A stretch of DNA of 64,000 nucleotides from an uncultured Clostridia bacterium. GTDB taxonomy: Bacteria > Bacillota > Clostridia > Oscillospirales > Ruminococcaceae. Positions 43,320 through 52,468 of this stretch are shown in pieces. The translations under genes were made by a program, and so were the position numbers. Every line of letters begins with the position of its first letter. The first letter of the stretch is position 1. The stretch covers positions 33,691-97,690 of the forward strand of contig CALXBH010000043.1 in the NCBI GenBank assembly GCA_944386475.1. The letters run 5' to 3'. The notes under the pieces are model-generated. The model saw only the letters and a program-made list of their open reading frames with translations. It ran no database searches and was not told where the DNA came from.

Positions 43320-44210
43320 TTAATATTCTTTTGGTGCGTTTGATTTTAAACGGTACTCCTGGGAGTTTGCAATAAACTTTTTCCGAACAGCCCGCCAGAC
43401 AAAATACAGGATAATGGATATTGCCAGCAAAACCCCGGCGCTCCACAACAGCCCGGACAAAACACCGTAAATATAATCGGTTATCAAAGAATACAGCGCC
43501 TGATTAATAATCCCCAACCGGGCGATCCGGCCGGAAAGCAGCACGACGAGTCCCGGGAGTCCAATCAGCAGCGCTGATCCGCTCAGCGCATAAATGAGAT
43601 AAGCGATGGAACGGTAGCGGCGGCGATATAAATGGAACAGATACCAGCCGGTAAAGACCATTAAAACGGCATCCACCCCTAAAGCAATCCACACCGGGAG
43701 CTTTATTTTCCCTAAAATATTCGAAACCTGGCTGGCCGCCGGCAGGGATACTTCGGTCTCATAGGCTTCCGCACAAAGCTTTGCCAGCTCCCGCACCGCC
43801 TGTTTATTTTCCTCGGTCATAGAAATATCCCGGTCGCTGACGTTCTGCGCCAGCTTGTCATAAAACTCCTGCTCATGGGAAGCGGAAACCGCTTCCTCCT
43901 GACCTTTATATATCGCTTGAGCGTTAGCTAAAATATCCTTCTGCACCTGCGTCGGATCAATCAGGGAGGACATGATTTTCTCATCAAAATTGCTGGCCAT
44001 CCCATAGGAGATAAAAATCTCTTTCAGTTCCTCCGCCCGGTACTGGCTGTATTCGCTTCCCTGAATGTGGGATGTCAGATATCCCGGATTCAGTAAGGTG
44101 GCGAGACAGATTAACAACAGGGCAAACACACTGATAAATATCGAAAACAAAAAGGAAAGAACGATGGATACCGCACTGCGCCCTTTAAAATGCTTGCTTT
44201 GCTGATTCAT
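43320..44210 (-). CDS. Membrane protein with extracytoplasmic helical domain, sortase partner
   Basis: This 296-residue protein has one N-terminal membrane helix (about 16-40), an exposed helical domain of about 130 residues (EYSQYRAEELKEIFISYGM...), then four further membrane helices (about 170-275). Its ATG directly abuts the sortase stop codon, so the two are translationally coupled. No family was named with confidence. Its fixed place after a class D sortase suggests help in substrate delivery or anchoring. Confidence 0.75.
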   Translation of the reverse strand: MNQQSKHFKGRSAVSIVLSFLFSIFISVFALLLICLATLLNPGYLTSHIQGSEYSQYRAEELKEIFISYGMASNFDEKIMSSLIDPTQVQKDILANAQAIYKGQEEAVSASHEQEFYDKLAQNVSDRDISMTEENKQAVRELAKLCAEAYETEVSLPAASQVSNILGKIKLPVWIALGVDAVLMVFTGWYLFHLYRRRYRSIAYLIYALSGSALLIGLPGLVVLLSGRIARLGIINQALYSLITDYIYGVLSGLLWSAGVLLAISIILYFVWRAVRKKFIANSQEYRLKSNAPKEY

Positions 44211-44885
44211 TTAGTTCCCTCCCTCTGTCTCCAGCGGAACCTGAGGCCCGGAAACATATTTTGCATACACGAAATACCGTCTGTTGGTAATCCCCAACGC
44301 ATTAAAGGGATAACAGGTATATAAAATCAGGTTTTCTTCTTCTTTTGTTAAATCATAGGCGGTTTTATCGGTGGCAAGCGCTACCTGGCTGCCGGTAATT
44401 TCATAAACATATTTTCCATAGGTGGTGGTAATCGTAATCTGATCCCCTACCTGAGCCTCTCCCAGAGTGTGAAAATAGGTGTTATTATGGGCCGCCATTA
44501 AAATCGTCCGGCGCTGGCCCGGAATATAGGTGCCCGCATAGGTGCCTACGCCTTTTCGAAGGGTTTTGGCATCATCCCCATAATAGACAGGCGCTTTGAT
44601 GCCGGCGGAAGGGATCTCCATCTCCCCATATTGTTCCCCATCCGAAGGAACGACGATTTTTTCTACCACAGTAGCGTTTTCATTTAAAGTAATTGGCGCA
44701 TCCTCCTGATTAAACGCAGGCGGTTCCGCCAAAGTAATCATATCCCAAATGCTGAAAACCGGCGTCATCAGCGGAGCAAGTGCAAGAATTAAAATCAAAC
44801 AGCTCAAAATAAAAAAGACAATGGGATAAAGAATAAACTTTACCCCATTGCTTTTTTTGAGCTTTTGAAAAAGCCCATTTTCCAT
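44211..44885 (-). CDS. srtD: Class D sortase
   Basis: This cysteine transpeptidase joins surface proteins to the wall. The 224-residue protein has one N-terminal membrane helix and the sortase barrel with catalytic His133 (MAAHNNTYFH), Cys191 (LYTCYPF) and Arg202/203 (NRRYFV). The TCYPF context is typical of class D. It starts 2 bp after the stop of its probable substrate gene and abuts the membrane-protein gene downstream. Confidence 0.92.
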   Translation of the reverse strand: MENGLFQKLKKSNGVKFILYPIVFFILSCLILILALAPLMTPVFSIWDMITLAEPPAFNQEDAPITLNENATVVEKIVVPSDGEQYGEMEIPSAGIKAPVYYGDDAKTLRKGVGTYAGTYIPGQRRTILMAAHNNTYFHTLGEAQVGDQITITTTYGKYVYEITGSQVALATDKTAYDLTKEEENLILYTCYPFNALGITNRRYFVYAKYVSGPQVPLETEGGN

Positions 44886-44887
44886 TG

Positions 44888-45427
44888 TTACCGCACCTCA
44901 GAATGTTTTTTCGAGATGACGACCGCTGCGCCCAGGGCAGACACCAGCAGAACGGAAGCAACCGCTACACCAGCAACGTTTGCACCAGCGCCGGTCTGTT
45001 TGATGGGATCGCCAGCTTTGACAACAGAATACACTTTTCCGTTTTTGTCGACAACTTTTACGGTTTTGCCGTCAAAAGTCAATGTAGCGCCGACCTTCTT
45101 TGCGCTCGCAGAAGCCATATTAATCAGTTTAGCCTGAACATCCGCAGGGATGTTTTTAAACTCGGTTTCACCGGTGGCAGCCCAAACTGCTTTTGCTTCT
45201 TTCACATCATTCAAAATGGTGGTCAGCTGATCCTCCGTCAGGTCGTTTGCCTCCAAGAAATCAGAAGCGGCTTTAACATAGTCTGCGGGAATCTGTTTTA
45301 CAGTCCCGTTCACATTAACGCCTGCTTTAATTTCATTGATAACATCATTATTCGATGCCGCAAACGCAGGGATTGCCAACGCGCACACTAAGCACAATGC
45401 GCAAACAAGAGAAACTACCTTTTTCAT
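44888..45427 (-). CDS. Secreted protein with IKQTG sorting signal, probable sortase substrate
   Basis: This 179-residue protein has a signal peptide (KKVVSLVCALCLVCALAIPAFA), a helical and beta-rich body with no known domain, and a C-terminal cell-wall sorting region. That region is PIKQTG (141-146), a hydrophobic helix (VAGVAVASVLLVSALGAAVVI) and a KKHSEVR tail. GGAGGTAGG fixes ATG 45427. It lies first in the operon with the sortase, so it is the likely dedicated substrate. Confidence 0.82.
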   Translation of the reverse strand: MKKVVSLVCALCLVCALAIPAFAASNNDVINEIKAGVNVNGTVKQIPADYVKAASDFLEANDLTEDQLTTILNDVKEAKAVWAATGETEFKNIPADVQAKLINMASASAKKVGATLTFDGKTVKVVDKNGKVYSVVKAGDPIKQTGAGANVAGVAVASVLLVSALGAAVVISKKHSEVR

Positions 45428-45512
45428 TGGATTTCCTACCTCCTTATACATTATTATTGTAAGGCCCAAACGAGCCGAACAACCCAATGAAAACTTCTTT
45501 CTGTCACGACTT

Positions 45513-45541
45513 ATTATAAACCAAATATCCAGAGAGTTCAA
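45513..45541 (-). promoter_or_regulatory. Promoter of the sortase operon
   Basis: Minus-strand TTGAAC, 17 nt, TATAAT, about 85 nt before the first start codon. Confidence 0.8.
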
Positions 45542-45597
45542 GTTAATTTTTAAAAAAATCGTCGTGTTTTTAGTGGAAACTATCCCTAAAAAAGTCA

Positions 45598-45622
45598 TAT
45601 AATTTGGATATTTTATCCAAAT
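45598..45622 (+). promoter_or_regulatory. Plus-strand -10 box with overlapping palindromic operator
   Basis: TATAAT at 45598-45603 (a weak TGGAAA 18 nt before it) overlaps a perfect palindrome, ATTTGGATA-TTT-TATCCAAAT, at 45602-45622. It is placed to control the microprotein gene at 45690. Confidence 0.5.
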
Positions 45623-45689
45623 ATTAAGAACCAATCAGCATATTCTAGTCGATTATTTTCATACTAATCCTAAAAGGGGGGTGAAGCAG

Positions 45690-45767
45690 TTGTTTTATCT
45701 GCTTACAGCCTTTTTCAGCTTTTTATTGGGGCTGATGTGGGGCTGCTGCTTTCGTATGGGAAAATAG
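45690..45767 (+). CDS. 25-residue membrane microprotein
   Basis: A short frame from TTG 45690 gives MFYLLTAFFSFLLGLMWGCC then FRMGK: one hydrophobic helix, a Cys pair and a basic end. The GGGGGGTG ribosome site at 45676-45683 with 6-nt spacing is among the strongest in the window. An upstream promoter and palindrome support expression. It is divergent from the sortase operon and convergent with the flippase gene. It could be a small regulator, a toxin-like peptide or a chance frame. Confidence 0.5.
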   Translation: MFYLLTAFFSFLLGLMWGCCFRMGK

Positions 45768-45827
45768 ACGGATAGCAGCTGTTATATTATCTTTTGAACA
45801 GAAATATTTTGCAATAGATACAATAAC

Positions 45828-47237
45828 TTAATGTCTACAAATCTTTCTTTTTAGTTTAGAACAAAGTAATTTAATCTCTTTGATGTATACAAAAAACATC
45901 ATCCCAGCCATGCACAAAAACAAAATTACGGCTATAATAATACACCAAACTTGTGCTGTCATCATTAAAATCGCTTGAATAAGCAACATGCCAAAATTTA
46001 TGAGCATATAGCGAGGGTATAAATTAACTTTCACAATCTTTTGCGTATCCCAAATGCGGATCACTACAATAATCAAATAACTAAGAACGCTAGCAATACA
46101 GGTCCCTAATATCCCCATCGTCATTGTCAAGATAACCGCAAAAATCAAATTAACAATTGCCCCTATCAGTGTTGAAACAAAAATCATACGATTTTGTTTC
46201 GCCGCATTATAAAGTGTTCCGAAATACGTGGAAAAACAATTTAAACAAGAGGAAAGAATAAGCAGCGGAATATAAACCCAGGCTTGATAAAATTCTCCCT
46301 GCAACAATATTTTGGCAATAATGGGGATCGCTACAATAACAAAGGAGCAGGTTAAAAACACAAAACTCGCATAGACGCGAAAAACTTTTGAAAAATATTT
46401 GGGGCCGGTCTTATCCCCCAGCGCTTGTGCTGATGATATCTGCCATGCCTGCTGAAAAATAGACGCCACCATGTTCACAATGGACGGGAGCTTACTGGCA
46501 GCGGCAAACATTCCCGCCATTCCTGCCCCGCAAAAAAACAGTACAATATACCGGCCCGACAAATTGGTAATCCACCAAGACAACATATTGGGAATCAGAG
46601 GCAGACTATAAAGCAGCATTTGCTTAATAGTCCCATCCCCAAATCTGGGCTTGGTTAAATCCCGCCACATGCGGCAGCTCAAAAATAGATATAGAATGCT
46701 TAAGAAATTGCCAACGGCCAAAGAAATGAGATAGCCATATACGCCGGCATGGCATACCGTTAATAAAATGACATTTGACAGGAACAGTCCTAAAACATTC
46801 ACAACCCCGCTGATGCTAAAACTAACAACCCGGCCGACTCCCCGGGCATATTGCGCCACTACCATTCGCAGTGACATGGAGAATAACACCAGCAAAAGAT
46901 AATATAAATACTCATAATGAATAAACTGCTGTACTGCCAGCGCCACTAAAAATGTAAAACCAATTCCTAAAAACGAAATCGCGAGGCCGTTGCTCAACAA
47001 CTGCCTATGATCCGAATCTTTATCAAGGACAAACCGAAATACCGCCTCATAAATCCCAAGGGTAATGATGGGATATAAAAGTTCTGTGGTATTGTTAAGC
47101 AGCTCGGCAACTCCATACTCCGATGTTGTCATAGCCGATGTATAAAGCGGCATGAGCAAAAACTGGAATAGTTTTACCAAGAAATTTCCGATAGCAAAAA
47201 TAATGGTATCTGAAAAAAGTTTTTTATAACGGTTCAT
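45828..47237 (-). CDS. wzx: Oligosaccharide flippase, Wzx type
   Basis: This 469-residue polytopic protein of the MOP/polysaccharide transport family has about 12-14 membrane helices (starting FSDTIIFAIGNFLVKLFQFLLMPLYT). It would flip lipid-linked repeat units across the membrane. It is the last gene of the capsule operon. The start lies 4 bp after the FrhB-like gene. Codons are AT-rich compared with flanking core genes. Confidence 0.9.
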   Translation of the reverse strand: MNRYKKLFSDTIIFAIGNFLVKLFQFLLMPLYTSAMTTSEYGVAELLNNTTELLYPIITLGIYEAVFRFVLDKDSDHRQLLSNGLAISFLGIGFTFLVALAVQQFIHYEYLYYLLLVLFSMSLRMVVAQYARGVGRVVSFSISGVVNVLGLFLSNVILLTVCHAGVYGYLISLAVGNFLSILYLFLSCRMWRDLTKPRFGDGTIKQMLLYSLPLIPNMLSWWITNLSGRYIVLFFCGAGMAGMFAAASKLPSIVNMVASIFQQAWQISSAQALGDKTGPKYFSKVFRVYASFVFLTCSFVIVAIPIIAKILLQGEFYQAWVYIPLLILSSCLNCFSTYFGTLYNAAKQNRMIFVSTLIGAIVNLIFAVILTMTMGILGTCIASVLSYLIIVVIRIWDTQKIVKVNLYPRYMLINFGMLLIQAILMMTAQVWCIIIAVILFLCMAGMMFFVYIKEIKLLCSKLKRKICRH

Positions 47238-47241
47238 ACTG

Positions 47242-48459
47242 TCAACCTTTTAATTTCTTTTTGACGCGCTTATATTGATTTTGCAACCCGCGAGGCAATA
47301 ACCACATGGAATCATTAATTTTATCACTAATCTGATGCTTGATGTTGGGTTTTCTGGGATAAAAATATTGGCTGACCACTCGCGAAAAATCCTGATCCCT
47401 TAAAAAATCGTTCCAAAACGCATCTGTATCTTTATGCTGTGGAATTGGTTTAACAAGGCATTGATTTCCCGCTTTTGCCTCTTCTAATCCTTTCTCAAGA
47501 AACGTATATCCGTCAAGTTTTTTTAAAAAGTTCTCGCCTTTTTCATTGTTAACCAAAACTAAACTGATTCCTTTTTCCGTATTGCGGAACTTTCTTTTCT
47601 CAGACATATACCCCCAAAAGTCTGCAATCGTAAGATCCCCCTGACGTTGACAGGTGGTATAGGGACATTGGTGGCAAACCTTTTGCGAAATATAATCGTT
47701 TAAAAAGGCCACCAGATAGGGATCTTCATTTGCTTTTTTTTGATACTCCACCCCGTTGTTAAAAACAAGCCTCATGCTAAACCTTGTCCAGCTGGGACGT
47801 TTATACCGAAACTGCACAGAGGCAACAGAACTGTCTGTTTTTTGCTCCATATAAGCTAAGTATTTTTGAAATACCAAGGGGGATGGTGTCCCATGGCATA
47901 TAATATCAACGGCTAACAGGTTTTCATACGGTTTTCCTAAATAATTTTTTAACCCCGCAATCTGACAGGGAGTCCCAGAAAAAAGAACCGGAACGCCATC
48001 CAAAAGATACTTCTTACACTGCTGGAACGTATCGCCAATACTGCTTTGGACATACTTGGAGCCCCGCATGGCTTCAAGATCCTCCGCCGTATGCGCCACC
48101 GCATGTTTTACTGCAAAATTCTCATCAAAAACAGCGCCGAATACTTTCCCGCCCTGCCGAAGAACTGCAAGCGCCAGGCCGGAGAACACCCCGCCCGAAG
48201 TACTTTGCGAACGCAGGCTGGCGTCGTTGGTCCAACAGGCAATTGTCTTTGGGGATTCCTCCTGCTGTTCTAGGCCGGCCGGATTTAAAGAAGGACAGAC
48301 CTGCCGGCACCGATTGCAGGAAATACATTTTTCCTCTATAATCTGCGGACGATAAAATCCTCTTTCATTCTGGATGATCTCTATCGCCTGTTTTGGGCAG
48401 GAATTATAGCATGCCATGCATCCAGTGCAGCGGTTTTCCTCGCAAATCACCAAATTCAT
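47242..48459 (-). CDS. FrhB-like iron-sulfur protein (coenzyme F420 hydrogenase/dehydrogenase beta family)
   Basis: This 405-residue protein has two N-terminal 4Fe-4S clusters (CTGCMACYNSCP; CISCNRCRQVCP), a CPYTTCQRQGDLTIADFWG segment and the FrhB C-terminal domain. Such proteins recur in polysaccharide clusters beside pyruvyltransferases, where they may be flavin oxidoreductases, but the reaction is unknown. The ATG overlaps the pyruvyltransferase stop by 4 bp, indicating coupled translation. Confidence 0.88.
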   Translation of the reverse strand: MNLVICEENRCTGCMACYNSCPKQAIEIIQNERGFYRPQIIEEKCISCNRCRQVCPSLNPAGLEQQEESPKTIACWTNDASLRSQSTSGGVFSGLALAVLRQGGKVFGAVFDENFAVKHAVAHTAEDLEAMRGSKYVQSSIGDTFQQCKKYLLDGVPVLFSGTPCQIAGLKNYLGKPYENLLAVDIICHGTPSPLVFQKYLAYMEQKTDSSVASVQFRYKRPSWTRFSMRLVFNNGVEYQKKANEDPYLVAFLNDYISQKVCHQCPYTTCQRQGDLTIADFWGYMSEKRKFRNTEKGISLVLVNNEKGENFLKKLDGYTFLEKGLEEAKAGNQCLVKPIPQHKDTDAFWNDFLRDQDFSRVVSQYFYPRKPNIKHQISDKINDSMWLLPRGLQNQYKRVKKKLKG

Positions 48460-49601
48460 TCAGCCTCCAGTAACTGTTTTAGCTTTTGATAATATTCCCG
48501 ATCAAAATAGTTATCTAACTGATGGGAATATTCTTTCTGCAAACTGTTTTTCGCCATCTGTTCCGCTTCTTCCAACGATCCTGCTAACGAAACATAAGCG
48601 TCGTACACGCCCTTAAACCAATCTACTCCAGTGACGACCTTATGGTCTGTGGTTTTCAAAACGATAACGGGCGTTCCCGCGATTAATGAGAATATGGTGC
48701 CATGATAACGGTCTGTAATGATCAATTTATATTTGGAATACTCTTCGACTACCTTTAAAATTTCGGGCCAAATTTTTTCGGGAACTAATTCTAGGTTCTC
48801 CAGGTTCACCGTAGTATCTGTCAAATGAGTTTTTTCCAGCGGCTCTAAATTTTTCCGGAGCTGCTCAATACTGGCTTTTTCATAAAACTGCTCCGCATCG
48901 TTGCGCATACAAAACAAGATGTCCTCCCGCGGATTAGAAAAAGAATAGGCGCCGATTTTAGAGGTGACAATATCAGGATACAGCAGTATTTTCGGGCCGT
49001 CGAACATTTCCTTCGCTGCCTCGTAAGAAACCCTGTCTCTGGTCATAACTGTCAAGTGGGGGTGCCCGTTTAAATAATGTTTTGCTTCTTCTTTCTCTTT
49101 GGGGACGGTATACCGAATGGTGTTCGGGAAGATAATGACTTTATTCTCCGGGAATTCCTTTAAAATGCGAAACCGCATGGCCTCGTCCGGATGGGCATGC
49201 CTCCCCACCATTGTGTACCCGCTCTGAAAAACGATCAGATCTTCTGGGGAAGTTTTTTGCTTTAACAGTCCCACGAATTGATCTGGCTGAAAATTAAAAG
49301 CAACGCTTGGCAGAGTTAAAATTTCACAGCCGACATAGTTTGCCTGTAACCATTCCTCGATACAACACCGTTGTGCCTGATCCCCCAAATTAGGATGATC
49401 CGGGATACAGAAAAACCAAATCCGTTTTTGCTGTGTTGTGTTTGACACATTAGAAATCTGATTCCAATATTGCTGAGCCAATTTTTTTCGATAAGAATAA
49501 GTAACTCCCTTATGTACAGTTCGATAAACGGGCTTCAATATTTTAGTTAGTGCTTTATTTTTTCGAATTAAGGCTTTGCTGTTTTGAATCAAATCCTTCA
49601 T
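48456..49601 (-). CDS. Polysaccharide pyruvyl transferase family protein
   Basis: This 381-residue protein carries family features: NLGDQAQRCCIEEWLQ near residue 75, VFQSGYTMVGRHAHPDE, MTRDRVSYEAAKE and ITDRYHGTIFSLIAGTPVIVL near the C-terminus. It would add a pyruvate ketal (or a related change) to a sugar of the exported polymer, using phosphoenolpyruvate. It is coupled to the FrhB-like gene and follows an acyltransferase fragment by 16 bp. Confidence 0.88.
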   Translation of the reverse strand: MKDLIQNSKALIRKNKALTKILKPVYRTVHKGVTYSYRKKLAQQYWNQISNVSNTTQQKRIWFFCIPDHPNLGDQAQRCCIEEWLQANYVGCEILTLPSVAFNFQPDQFVGLLKQKTSPEDLIVFQSGYTMVGRHAHPDEAMRFRILKEFPENKVIIFPNTIRYTVPKEKEEAKHYLNGHPHLTVMTRDRVSYEAAKEMFDGPKILLYPDIVTSKIGAYSFSNPREDILFCMRNDAEQFYEKASIEQLRKNLEPLEKTHLTDTTVNLENLELVPEKIWPEILKVVEEYSKYKLIITDRYHGTIFSLIAGTPVIVLKTTDHKVVTGVDWFKGVYDAYVSLAGSLEEAEQMAKNSLQKEYSHQLDNYFDREYYQKLKQLLEAE

Positions 49602-49617
49602 AGTATCATCGTCCTTT

Positions 49618-49854
49618 TTAAACTACTAAACCGCCCCGGGCGTCCAGACTGGAAAACCAGCCGACTGAACAGAAGTCACCCATCACAAGCCCTTTGGGGT
49701 AAAGCACCTCGGCGCGGCGAAATAATACCGTTCCTTTGCCAAGCTTAGCTCCCATACATTTCAGATAAAGCCGGCGAAGCCTTCTGCTGGGGACCTTATT
49801 AAAAACAGAATTATAGAAAAGCTCAAACACACGATAAAACGCTTTTTTTATCAT
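49618..49854 (-). pseudogene. N-terminal fragment of a hexapeptide-repeat acyltransferase
   Basis: These 78 residues (MIKKAFYRVFELFYNSVF...) match the beginning of left-handed beta-helix sugar acetyltransferases up to GDFCSVGWFSSLDARGG. The frame then stops, where a full enzyme would continue for about 100 more residues of hexapeptide repeats. It overlaps the polymerase stop by 4 bp, as a functional operon gene would. The missing part suggests a deletion fused to the next gene. Confidence 0.7.
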
Positions 49855-51218
49855 ACAGCGTCCTCCTTGGACGTACTTGTTGGCAAATTCAGCATAAACG
49901 CTAAAGGCACCCAAAACAACGTTAAAGCATAACTGGAAAACTGAAAGACCTGACCTAATGAAATGCACAGCCAAAATAGTACATATTTTACATAAGGGAA
50001 TTGAAGAATCCGCTTCCCCGCTGCCAGCGCTTTACCAATAAAAGTATAAAACAAAATTCCCCCAATTAATCCGTTTTCCCCTAAAACCCGGGTATAAAGC
50101 GAAACTGCGGAGGCCGTATTCCTAGTTGACATATGAAGCGCCACTTCTGGGAATGATGAAGCCCATGGGTAATATTGTTGAATATAATCCCCCATTGCAT
50201 AAGCAAAGCTTCCGCCTCCCATGCCAAATAGGAAATGATCCCTAAACATCAGCAGCCCGATAATGGGATACTGGGTGCGGAGGAATGTAGAACCATCGGT
50301 TTTTAGCAGCTGATCAATGCTGGTAAAATTCAAAATTCTTGTAGTAAAATACGATGTAGGCAACAAAGACAAAAACCAACGGAATAGGAAAAATAGAATG
50401 ACTGAACCAAGTACAATCAGTATAAACATTCTTAGCATTTTTAAGAACTTGCCCTGGACATAGCCATATACAAGACCAAATAAAATTACCCCCAAAATCA
50501 CCGTAAGGATTCCCTGCAAAGAAGCGCTTAAGAAAAACAACAAAGCAGATAATATGCATCGAATTTTATATTTCTTTTTATTTCGAACAGCTAAATATAA
50601 ATAAACGCCAAAGGCAAACGCCATATGCATAGAAAGCCACGACGCTTCAAATGTCACCCCCGTCATACGAGTGGCCTGATTGCCGCCAAATATTAAGGTA
50701 ATAACATTTTTAATGGCCATCGGCAAAGGACCATAAATAACTAGGGCATCTATGACGCCGACAACAAGGGGGATCACATAGGCAGTGCCTATTAAGCCAA
50801 AAATTTCATCGCAATACTCGGTTACATTTCTTCTTTCTGCGATTTGAGAAAACGCAATAGAGCAGGAAAAAAACGTAATAACCCCTATGGCTAATGTAGT
50901 AAGCGATTCCCAATAAAGCGCAATATCATACTGGTATACCAAATTTAAGATTAGGGAGGAAACGATATTATATCCTATAAACAATACCAAATATAGCGTT
51001 GCAACATGTACTTTTACTTTTGTTCGCGAACGAAACGCATACAAAATAAAAAACAGTAAATACAAAAAGAAAAAATAAACGCTAATCGGTCTGTATGTGG
51101 ATGGCAGAATATGCCGAATCGCATCATAGGGCAGCAAAAAAATTCCAAGTCGGAAGAGAAGATCAATAAAGCGTCTTTGCGCTGTTCTCTCCAGCCCCAA
51201 ACTAGTTTCCGTATACAA
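49851..51218 (-). CDS. wzy: O-antigen ligase/polymerase-like protein (Wzy)
   Basis: This 455-residue protein has about 11-12 membrane helices and a larger outer loop near residues 300-380 (GGGSFAYAMGDYIQQYYPWASSFPE), the general shape of Wzy polymerases and O-antigen ligases. It starts at TTG 51218 after AAGGAG. It would polymerise the flipped repeat units outside the membrane. Its AT-rich codons match the flippase gene. Confidence 0.82.
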   Translation of the reverse strand: MYTETSLGLERTAQRRFIDLLFRLGIFLLPYDAIRHILPSTYRPISVYFFFLYLLFFILYAFRSRTKVKVHVATLYLVLFIGYNIVSSLILNLVYQYDIALYWESLTTLAIGVITFFSCSIAFSQIAERRNVTEYCDEIFGLIGTAYVIPLVVGVIDALVIYGPLPMAIKNVITLIFGGNQATRMTGVTFEASWLSMHMAFAFGVYLYLAVRNKKKYKIRCILSALLFFLSASLQGILTVILGVILFGLVYGYVQGKFLKMLRMFILIVLGSVILFFLFRWFLSLLPTSYFTTRILNFTSIDQLLKTDGSTFLRTQYPIIGLLMFRDHFLFGMGGGSFAYAMGDYIQQYYPWASSFPEVALHMSTRNTASAVSLYTRVLGENGLIGGILFYTFIGKALAAGKRILQFPYVKYVLFWLCISLGQVFQFSSYALTLFWVPLAFMLNLPTSTSKEDAV

Positions 51219-51230
51219 TGGCTATACTCC

Positions 51231-52421
51231 TTACTGCTTCAGCACCCGATATAACTCTTGATAATAAACTTCTGCTGAATTCATTTCCCGCACACGCTTC
51301 ATCTGCCGGTTGGTTATTGTAAGATATTGTTCTTCCGGCATATGAAACGCATATTCAAGCTTTGCGATAATATCCTGTTTATCCGTGATATCGAACAGGC
51401 ACTCCGGCATATCCAGCATTTCAGACATCCCTCCACGGTTTGACGCAATTACCAAGCATCCAGCCGCCATCGCTTCTAGCACAGTTGTTGGATAGTTTTC
51501 AATCCACAGCGATGGGGTTACTACCGTGTGTACTGTTTGAAGATGCTCTAAAACATCTTCATGAGAATACGCTCCTAAATAGCTGATCTGCGCACAATTT
51601 GCAATCGAACTGCGGAATTCCTGCTCAATATCCGGCTTGATTTTTCCTATAATTTCCAGTTTCACGGGTTTTCCTACCGAAAAGTCCCGAAAAGCCTCGA
51701 TTAATTGAAAAATCCCTTTTACCTTAGAAACCGCCCCAAAATACAAAAACACTTTTTCTTGATCGTTGCACACAAGACAATGAGGCTTTGCAAGATCTGA
51801 TTCAAAAGGGTTCCGGATACAGACCGTTTGAAAGCCGTGCTGATTACAAATATTCGCCAAACATTGACTTGGGCTGATAAAAAGCTTGACGGTTTCCCGC
51901 CGCAGTTTATTATTTCCTTTCAAAGCTAAATGTCTGGCTGCAAAAATAATTTTTTCTTTCCAAGAAGACGGCCAAAAACAGCGGCCCATACAATTTCCGT
52001 TTTGAATTCCTTCGCAAGCCTGTAATTTCCCATCGCAGCAGGTGGACTTCACGCAAACAATGGAATAATCGTGCACCGTCTGCACACAGTAATATCCCTT
52101 AACCGCCTGATAAACCGCTTTGGAGGAACGATAGATATTGTGAAGATGGACAACGTCCGGTTGAAACTGAGTAAGATGCTGCTTTAACGAATGAAACAAT
52201 TTCCGGTCCTTATGATATCGATACCAGAAAGACTGTAGCGGCGAATATTTTCTTCCCAATGAAAAATGCCCCGGCTCATAAGAGTCTTGCTCCCCGCTGC
52301 CGGGATCAATTGTTAAATACACCACTTCATGGCCATGCTGTTCTAATATTTGTTTCTCCCAGCGGGCATGATTTTCGGCGCCGCCTCCATAGTAATCGTC
52401 GTTAATAATTAAAACTCGCAT
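51231..52421 (-). CDS. Glycosyltransferase family 4 protein
   Basis: This 396-residue GT-B enzyme has the N-terminal acceptor half (VLIINDDYYGGGAENH; VVHLHNIYRSSKAVYQ) with an unusual Cys-rich insert near residues 120-150 (CVKSTCCDGKLQACEG). The donor half has FLYFGAVSKVKGIFQLIEAF and TTVLEAMAAGCLVIASNRGG. It would transfer a nucleotide-activated sugar to the growing lipid-linked repeat. The Cys-rich insert occurs in some family members and may bind metal. Confidence 0.9.
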   Translation of the reverse strand: MRVLIINDDYYGGGAENHARWEKQILEQHGHEVVYLTIDPGSGEQDSYEPGHFSLGRKYSPLQSFWYRYHKDRKLFHSLKQHLTQFQPDVVHLHNIYRSSKAVYQAVKGYYCVQTVHDYSIVCVKSTCCDGKLQACEGIQNGNCMGRCFWPSSWKEKIIFAARHLALKGNNKLRRETVKLFISPSQCLANICNQHGFQTVCIRNPFESDLAKPHCLVCNDQEKVFLYFGAVSKVKGIFQLIEAFRDFSVGKPVKLEIIGKIKPDIEQEFRSSIANCAQISYLGAYSHEDVLEHLQTVHTVVTPSLWIENYPTTVLEAMAAGCLVIASNRGGMSEMLDMPECLFDITDKQDIIAKLEYAFHMPEEQYLTITNRQMKRVREMNSAEVYYQELYRVLKQ

Positions 52422-52468
52422 CTTATCGCCACTCTTCTCTACCTTCAGACTCCAATAAAAGCAAATCT

